From Acidobacteriota bacterium (GTDB taxonomy: Bacteria; Acidobacteriota; Terriglobia; Acidiferrales; UBA7541), in assembly GCA_003154775.1 (NCBI GenBank), contig PMES01000112.1:9632-57389 (forward strand): a DNA stretch of 47,758 nt, read 5' to 3'. The notes under the pieces are model-generated. The model saw only the letters and a list, made by a program, of their open reading frames with translations, was not told the DNA's origin and searched no databases. Positions within the stretch are counted from its first letter, which is position 1. The number at the start of each line of letters is the position of its first letter. The position numbers and the translations under genes were made by a program. Of the stretch, positions 42,699 to 47,758 are shown piece by piece.

Positions 42699-43676
42699 AT
42701 GAAAAAGATGCACGTCCACGAACCGCATCACGGGCAGGAACATGGCCACGAACACGGCCATGCGCACAGCCATGGCCATGCGCACCCGCCTATGCGGCCA
42801 TCCGTCTTGGCCTGGGCCATGGTGGCCACTCTGGGCCTGGTTGTCGCGGAGGTCTTCGGCGGCATCCTGGGACATTCCGTGGCGCTGCTGAACGATGCGG
42901 TCCACAACCTCTCCGATGTTCCCGCGCTGGGGATTTCCTGGCTGGCCATGCGCTGGGCGCAGCGCCCGGCCGATTCGGAGAGAACCTACGGGTATCACCG
43001 CGCAGGCACGCTTGCGGCGTTCACCAATGCGGTCCTTCTTGTCCTGCTTTCCTTGTGGCTCGGCTACGAAGCCATCCAGCGTTTGCGCGCCCCGGTGGAA
43101 GTCGTCGAGAGCTGGATGATCTGGACCTCGCTCGCAGGCCTGCTTGTCAACGGCGGCATCACGCTGGCCCTGGTTCGCGGGCACGCCGACCTGAATCTTC
43201 GCAGCATCCTTGTGCATAACTTTGGCGATGCCCTCTCCAACATTGCCATCATCGCCGGCGCGGTCATCATGAGTTACACCAACGCGCACTGGATCGATCC
43301 CCTGCTTGGGCTCGCCATCGGTTTGCTCGTCCTCTATTCCTCGTCCGGTATTTTACGCGAGTCCACGCACATCCTGTTGGAAGGCCGGCCGCGTGAAACG
43401 CGGATCGAAGAGGTCGCTCGCGCCATCCTCGCCGTCGAATTTGTGCAGGAAGTCCACGACGTGCATATCTGGTCCCTCGGCGGCGGCCATAACGCCATGA
43501 GCTGCCATGCGCGCATTCCGGACATGCACATGGACGAATGCGAGAAAATACTTGCCGCGATCCAGAAAAAGGTCGCGGAAGAGTTCGGGATCGAGCACAC
43601 CACCGTTCAGCTCGAACGCGCGGGATTACCGGCCGTTTCGGGCTACGTTATGCCGCAACCCCTGCGCAGGGGTTGA
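42699..43676 (+). CDS. Cation diffusion facilitator (CzcD/ZitB-like metal exporter)
   Basis: 325 residues. The N-terminus is His-rich (HVHEPHHGQEHGHEHGHAHS), a zinc-binding cytoplasmic tail. Six membrane segments follow; segment 2 has the metal site LNDAVHNLSD (DxxxD pattern with His), and segment 5 has MSYTNAHWIDP. The soluble C-terminal domain (VEFVQEVHDVHIWSLGGGHN, MSCHARIPDM) is the family's dimerising metal-sensing fold. It exports Zn2+, Co2+ or Cd2+ from the cytoplasm by proton antiport. The stop codon lies inside a 20-base perfect palindrome. Confidence 0.95.
   Translation: MKKMHVHEPHHGQEHGHEHGHAHSHGHAHPPMRPSVLAWAMVATLGLVVAEVFGGILGHSVALLNDAVHNLSDVPALGISWLAMRWAQRPADSERTYGYHRAGTLAAFTNAVLLVLLSLWLGYEAIQRLRAPVEVVESWMIWTSLAGLLVNGGITLALVRGHADLNLRSILVHNFGDALSNIAIIAGAVIMSYTNAHWIDPLLGLAIGLLVLYSSSGILRESTHILLEGRPRETRIEEVARAILAVEFVQEVHDVHIWSLGGGHNAMSCHARIPDMHMDECEKILAAIQKKVAEEFGIEHTTVQLERAGLPAVSGYVMPQPLRRG
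43656..43675. repeat. Perfect 20-base palindrome across the exporter stop
   Basis: CAACCCCTGC (43656-43665) is followed directly by its exact complement GCAGGGGTTG (43666-43675). It covers the last codons and stop of the metal exporter and lies 41 bases before the convergent secreted-protein stop. Bidirectional terminator, protein-binding site or repeat element are all possible. Confidence 0.6.
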
Positions 43677-43716
43677 CGCAAGCCCGGCCAGAGCTGGGAT
43701 TTTCCGAAAATAACCG

Positions 43717-44502
43717 TCAGGAAGGAAGGCGCGGAGACAACCCGCGCTGTTCGTTGAACTGTTGCGTGGCCGCAAGGTCAAGGCTCGCCAGGGGCGCGGT
43801 CTTGCGAAAGCCATCCCGGGTTATGTAGCGAAGATTCGCGCTATCGAAAGTGAACGCCACGGCAAAGAAAACCGTGCCGTCCTGCCGCACGAACACATAT
43901 TGAGAATCCGGCTCCGCCGGCGCGCGTGAATTCGCATACGGCCGGACGGGAGTCTCCACTGGGTTTGCCGCGGCTTCCTGTACCGGTTGCTCGGTTTCCG
44001 CCGGGCTGCTTTCCACGGCGGGTTCCGTAGGCGCCCCACCCTCCATGTAAACGGGGTAAGGAACATAAATGCCGCCGCCCACGAAGGGCACCACGCCTCC
44101 CTCGAAGTGATGCCGTCCGGCATTCGGGTGGGTGGCGAAATAATCCACGTAGTCAAACCCCAGTCCAGGCACGCCGAGGTCATTCTCAGCAACGGGTGCA
44201 CCCACAAAAATTGGGTTTGACGGGACATTCCGAGGCTTGACAGGAGGCTTTGGCGAAGACACCGGGCGCATCGTGCCGCGAGCAGAGGATCCCGAGTGAA
44301 CGCGCGTCACGGGGCGCGAGTTGAGATGCGCGGGCGCTACGCCCGGCGCTGGCGCCATAGGCAAGGCGTGAGCTGCCGGAGCAATCATCATGGGACGCAT
44401 GGCCGGCGCCGCCGGGGCCACTGCCGGCCCTGCCGCGCGTTGTGCATCTGCCGCAAACGGAGTGAAGAGAAGAACCAGTACCAAGGGAAGTGATTTACGC
44501 AT
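43717..44502 (-). CDS. Secreted Ala/Pro-rich protein, unknown function
   Basis: 261 residues with signal peptide MRKSLPLVLVLLFTPFAADA. A long Ala/Pro/Met-rich segment (25-110) is followed by a short structured stretch (NDLGVPGLGFDYVDYFATHP, VPFVGGGIYVPYPVYMEGG), another Pro/Glu linker and a C-terminal beta unit (PDSQYVFVRQDGTVFFAVAF, RYITRDGFRKTAPLASLDL). It is probably periplasmic or surface-exposed. Convergent with the metal exporter. No family recognised. Confidence 0.65.
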   Translation of the reverse strand: MRKSLPLVLVLLFTPFAADAQRAAGPAVAPAAPAMRPMMIAPAAHALPMAPAPGVAPAHLNSRPVTRVHSGSSARGTMRPVSSPKPPVKPRNVPSNPIFVGAPVAENDLGVPGLGFDYVDYFATHPNAGRHHFEGGVVPFVGGGIYVPYPVYMEGGAPTEPAVESSPAETEQPVQEAAANPVETPVRPYANSRAPAEPDSQYVFVRQDGTVFFAVAFTFDSANLRYITRDGFRKTAPLASLDLAATQQFNEQRGLSPRLPS

Positions 44503-44647
44503 GGGGTTACCCTGAATTCCCGCTGCCTTACCCTACACCATATTAGACGCACGCGCGCCTTACAATGTTACCGGAGTTTGGCGGCACTGATCCCCGGGGC
44601 CGTCTGCGCTTTCCCCCGCACTGGGGTTGTGCTATAACCAAAAGGCC

Positions 44648-44869
44648 GTGAAGGATACCGGGAAGCAGGAACCAGCTCCGGCGGATGTGCGGGGCGAAGC
44701 GGTTGTGGCGTCCGCGAGCAGTGGCGATCCCGCGGCCAAAACGTCCGGAAGCTCCCGGGAAGATGCCTCACGGTTTTGCCCGATTTGCTCGCAGCGGCTG
44801 GAGTCGCGGCGTTGCAAGCTTATCTGCAACGTGTGCGGTTACTATATGTCCTGCGCGGACTACTATTGA
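44648..44869 (+). CDS. Small zinc-ribbon protein
   Basis: About 73 residues. An Ala/Ser/Glu-rich head is followed by a C-terminal zinc ribbon: FCPICSQRLESRRCKLICNV then CGYYMSCADYY, giving CxxC and CxxC pairs plus two further Cys. Such tiny ribbons are often nucleic-acid or protein binding. The start is uncertain: GTG 44648 has AAAGG only two bases upstream; an in-frame TTG at 44627 would add seven residues. It stands just before the STAS gene on the same strand. Confidence 0.65.
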   Translation: MKDTGKQEPAPADVRGEAVVASASSGDPAAKTSGSSREDASRFCPICSQRLESRRCKLICNVCGYYMSCADYY

Positions 44870-44986
44870 TCGCAACGCGGTTTAGCCGGTAAAAGACCGC
44901 TTTGCGAATTACTCGAAAGCGGATATGCTTTGCGGTTGCGGCCCGGGTTGCCGCCGGATCAGTTGATGGATGAGGAGGAAAGTAAA

Positions 44987-45334
44987 GTGGCCTTAAAGCT
45001 GACGACTCGCGAAGTGGACGGCGTAACAGTTGTGGCGTTGGATGGCCGAATCGTTCTGGGCGAAGAGAGTAGCGCCCTGCGCGAAAAGGTGAAATCTCTG
45101 GTGGCCGAGGGGAAAAAGAAAATCGTGCTGAACATGGACAATATCACGTTCATCGACAGCGCCGGCCTTGGAACACTCGTGGCCTCGCATCACAGCGCAA
45201 AAAACCAGGGCGCATCGCTCCGTCTTTGCCACCTGGGCGCCAAATTTACGGAAGTCCTGCAAATCACGAAGCTGATGACTATCTTCGATGTCTCCAACAC
45301 CGAAGCCGAAGCAGTCGCCAGCTTCTCCAAGTAA
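44987..45334 (+). CDS. STAS-domain anti-sigma factor antagonist
   Basis: 115 residues from the GTG at 44987, chosen because GAGGAGG lies eight bases upstream. It is a single STAS domain: GVTVVALDGRIVLGEESSAL, KIVLNMDNITFIDSAGLGTL with the phosphorylatable Ser in DSAGLG, and LGAKFTEVLQITKLMTIFDV. These proteins, like SpoIIAA/RsbV, bind an anti-sigma kinase in a partner-switching system, or act in related signalling. No linked anti-sigma kinase or phosphatase is in the window. A rho-independent terminator follows. Confidence 0.92.
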   Translation: MALKLTTREVDGVTVVALDGRIVLGEESSALREKVKSLVAEGKKKIVLNMDNITFIDSAGLGTLVASHHSAKNQGASLRLCHLGAKFTEVLQITKLMTIFDVSNTEAEAVASFSK

Positions 45335-45371
45335 GCTCCCATAGACTTCTCGACTTGCCGGGAATTCTCAA

Positions 45372-45403
45372 AAGGGCAGGCTCACGCCTGTCCTTTTTGT
45401 TTT
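45372..45403. terminator. Rho-independent terminator after the STAS gene
   Basis: AAGGGCAGGC (45372-45381), four-base loop, GCCTGTCCTT (45386-45395), one G-T pair, followed by a T-rich run to 45403. It lies between convergent genes and could serve both. Confidence 0.88.
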
Positions 45404-46750
45404 CTAATCCGCGACGCGGTACATCGTGATTCCGCTCAGCAGCTTGGGATAGAAGTCCGTGGACTTCTGCGGCATCACTTCGCCGGCGGTCGCCACCCGC
45501 ATCACCAGATCCACTTCCACGGGATTCAGCAGAAAAGCCGCTTGCGCCTCCCCGCGATCGACCGCCGCCAATGCCATCGCGGCTTCGCGCTCGTAGGTCA
45601 AGTTGGCTTCCGACGCCACGGCGTGCGCCGTGATCCCCAGCGCCGGCTCCAGAATGCCCTGGTGCAACAACACTACATCCAGCTGCCGCTGCAACGCCGA
45701 CATTCCCGGCAGCACTTGCGTGATATCCGCTTCCGGCCGGAGCGTCAGCACATAGAAGGCGCGGCTTGCCGCATCGGCCGCCGGGTAAACGCCAATCGCA
45801 TGTTGGGGTTTGCCGGCCGCCAGGCACGCCAGGAACTTCTGCTCCGTTTCATGGCGCTGCGCGTCCGTCGCGAACGAAAACACTTCCGTGGCCAACCAGG
45901 GCTCCAGGAAGCGGCGCACCGCGCTCCAGGAAAAGTCCGGCAGCCGGGAAACTACACGGTGCGTCGGCAGAATCGTCAACCCCTCGCTGAGCGTGTTGAT
46001 GAATGTCATCAGCGTGGATTCGTAGGGCGCATTGGAGATCATCTTGCCGGCGCGCGTCCGCGACTCGTTGCGGAAATTCAGAGAGGTTTCATAGCGGTGA
46101 TGGCCATCGGCAATGACGAGCTTCTGATCCGCCATGGCTTGCTGAATCGCGGCGATCCGCTCCGGCTCGGCAATCGGCCACAAGCGGTGAATCACGCCGT
46201 ACTCATCGGTCAGTTGCGTGACCGGGGGTTGCTCGCTTTCGACCGCGCCCAGAATCGTATCCACTTGCCTGCGTGGATCGGCGTAGAGCATGAACAACTG
46301 CCCCGTGTGCGTGCGCGTGTGGCGCAGCAGCTCCAGCCGGTCCGCCTTCGGCCCAGAAAGTGTGTGCTCGTGCCGGAAGATCACCCCGGCGGAATAGTCT
46401 TCCAACTTCCCCAGGCCGATGAAACCTCGCCGCGTCCGCCGCAGGGAAGTCCCCGGCACGCCGTACTCCTGCGTATACGCATAAAACGAGGGGGCGTCGT
46501 CCTGCACCACGGCCTTCTCGGCGATCCACTTCTTTAGCGTGACCGCCGCACGCGTGTAGACATTGTGTTCCCGTGTGTCGCCTTCAAGGGTGCGGCCTTT
46601 TTCGATGCTGATCAGATTGTGCGGATCGGCGGCGTAATACTTCTCCTGCATCGCGGGGGTGATCTTGTCGTAGGGCTGCGTCAGCACGCGGTCGAAGGCG
46701 GCGACACTCGGGTTATAGCGGTACGCGCGAAACGGATAAACCGTAGCCAT
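45404..46750 (-). CDS. DUF1015 family protein
   Basis: 448 residues from ATG 46750 (GGGAG five bases upstream). It shows the DUF1015 hallmarks: YPFRAYRYNPSVAAFDRVLT, QPYDKITPAMQEKYYAADPH, the ADGHHRYETSLNFR motif in the centre and LLHQGILEPALGI near the C-terminus. The family is widespread and uncharacterised; it is sometimes placed near serine or amino-acid genes. Cytoplasmic. Alone in its unit and convergent with the STAS gene. Confidence 0.9.
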   Translation of the reverse strand: MATVYPFRAYRYNPSVAAFDRVLTQPYDKITPAMQEKYYAADPHNLISIEKGRTLEGDTREHNVYTRAAVTLKKWIAEKAVVQDDAPSFYAYTQEYGVPGTSLRRTRRGFIGLGKLEDYSAGVIFRHEHTLSGPKADRLELLRHTRTHTGQLFMLYADPRRQVDTILGAVESEQPPVTQLTDEYGVIHRLWPIAEPERIAAIQQAMADQKLVIADGHHRYETSLNFRNESRTRAGKMISNAPYESTLMTFINTLSEGLTILPTHRVVSRLPDFSWSAVRRFLEPWLATEVFSFATDAQRHETEQKFLACLAAGKPQHAIGVYPAADAASRAFYVLTLRPEADITQVLPGMSALQRQLDVVLLHQGILEPALGITAHAVASEANLTYEREAAMALAAVDRGEAQAAFLLNPVEVDLVMRVATAGEVMPQKSTDFYPKLLSGITMYRVAD

Positions 46751-46932
46751 GGGAACTCCCAAGAAGTTCTTTGCTGAGCGGACAGCTTTCTAGTTTACGT
46801 GATGTCCCGCCATTTCCGGAAACACCATGTCCATGCGTGATTCGGTAGTAGGGCAGCTTCCGATAGGCGGGTTTGAACGAAGCCTGTTCGCCATATATCA
46901 AATTCAGTTACTCTTAGTTGCAGGTGCTCGGT

Positions 46933-47670
46933 ATGCTCCGTCGGCGGGGTGGATCGTTGACTGACGAGTTGAAAAACCAAGATTTGTCCTGCAAATCCTT
47001 TGACCAATTCGTAGAGTTCTTTTTCGCTCGAGAAGTTGTACCGGATAAAGAACAGTTTGATTATTTCCTGACCGACATAGCGGGTGAGCAGTATGACGAA
47101 GCTGTTCCCTCGTCACCCACAATCTTGGTCAAACATATGACCAAGTTGTTCTCGGAATTTGGTCGAATTGCAATCAAGTATTCATTAGCTCAGGTTGACC
47201 AAGGGGTTTGGGGCATTCTTGGTGCGAATCTGCGATTGTATGAGTTTTTGTTTGATGCCTCAGTTCCTCTGCCAAACCGTTTGGAATGCGTTCGCTCCAT
47301 GTACTGCGTCTATTCTGACTTTGTTGCCAAGTCGGAAGCGGACCCAGACCCAGACTTGAGCGGTTTCTGGATGTGGTGGGACCTGGTATTGGACGGCTTC
47401 TGGACGCCACCTAAGCCATTCGTTGCTGGTACTTATCGGGGCGATGCATCGAAACTGGATTCAGAGTCACGTATTTTGCTGGATGTAATGTTTGAGACTC
47501 TGACGCGCATTCTCGATCTGCCGCACCCTGAAACTCAACGCTGCGCGCTGCACGGTCTCGGCCATCTCCACCACCCTAAGGGCAACACTGTTCAGCATTA
47601 CATAGATGCCAATAACTCAGAGTTCCGTTTGGCATGGCTTGAACAGTGCCGCGATGGAACTGTGCAGTGA
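46933..47670 (+). CDS. Unknown soluble protein, AT-richer than neighbours
   Basis: 245 residues from ATG 46933 (a TTG at 46918 and later starts are also in frame; none has a good ribosome site). No signal peptide or membrane segment. It is mostly helical, with FDQFVEFFFAREVVPDKEQF, VDQGVWGILGANLRLYEFLF, a Trp-rich PDLSGFWMWWDLVLDGFW, and near the end ETQRCALHGLGHLHHPKGNT, a helical repeat-like stretch. I do not recognise the family. Codon use and base composition are less GC-rich than nearby genes, suggesting recent gain. An immunity-type or orphan gene is conceivable, not shown. Confidence 0.6.
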   Translation: MLRRRGGSLTDELKNQDLSCKSFDQFVEFFFAREVVPDKEQFDYFLTDIAGEQYDEAVPSSPTILVKHMTKLFSEFGRIAIKYSLAQVDQGVWGILGANLRLYEFLFDASVPLPNRLECVRSMYCVYSDFVAKSEADPDPDLSGFWMWWDLVLDGFWTPPKPFVAGTYRGDASKLDSESRILLDVMFETLTRILDLPHPETQRCALHGLGHLHHPKGNTVQHYIDANNSEFRLAWLEQCRDGTVQ

Positions 47671-47758
47671 TTCGGAAGATGTCAGAGATGCTCCCCGAAT
47701 AGTCTTCGCTACTCTGTGCGAGTGGCTGGCTAGCTGTGTGGGCTCAGACGGTCGATGC

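Noticed and set aside
1-47758. Defence system, prophage or insertion sequence
   Set aside because: No transposase, integrase, CRISPR repeat, nuclease-helicase or toxin-antitoxin signature was found.

Overview
The window looks like a chromosomal piece of an Acidobacteriota bacterium (inference). The signs are a very large Oar-type TonB-dependent receptor with an N-terminal carboxypeptidase-regulatory domain, a Ser/Thr kinase fused to a TolB-like domain and many TPRs, secreted beta-sandwich/DUF11 proteins, and sugar and amine catabolic operons in G+C-rich DNA. I saw no tRNA, rRNA, CRISPR array, transposase or phage gene.

Layout. 1-1275: a PqqD-like peptide chaperone followed by a radical SAM/SPASM maturase cut by the window edge (RiPP-type pair, no precursor recognised). 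1693-6911: sugar-porter MFS transporter and a kinase-TPR protein. 7265-14880: secreted or surface proteins (DUF11 protein, internally repeated 664-aa protein, TPR lipoprotein-like protein) with two decayed relatives. 15254-16753: xylulokinase. 16967-22567: a compact corrinoid methyl-transfer cluster. 22874-27649: sugar-related block with a PD40 propeller protein, a broken GH28-like gene, a LacI regulator and a FucP-type transporter. 28015-38917: four-gene amine/amino-acid operon (two class III aminotransferases, APC permease, aldehyde dehydrogenase) ending at a clear terminator, preceded by the Oar receptor and a divergent MerR-XRE-cupin regulator. 38936-47670: mixed housekeeping and unknown genes (POTRA-like protein, MBL-PilZ fusion, CDF metal exporter, STAS protein, tiny zinc ribbon, DUF1015 protein, unknown AT-richer gene).

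The most coherent candidate for a little-described system is 16967-22567. A B12 corrinoid protein, an MttB-family methyltransferase without any in-frame amber codon (so not pyrrolysine-dependent), a MetH-activation-domain-like protein and a RACo-like ferredoxin/ASKHA corrinoid reactivase lie in one minus-strand operon. A stand-alone zinc homocysteine S-methyltransferase runs into it tail to tail with a 12-base overlap. No folate-linked methyltransferase is seen. The simplest reading (inference) is that methyl groups from an N-methylated compound pass through the corrinoid protein straight to homocysteine, giving methionine.

The amine operon (APC permease, GabT-like enzyme, aldehyde dehydrogenase) would process an omega-amino acid or amine to a carboxylate. 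Its likely controller is the three-domain regulator at 38087-38917, which resembles PuuR (XRE plus cupin) with an added MerR head.
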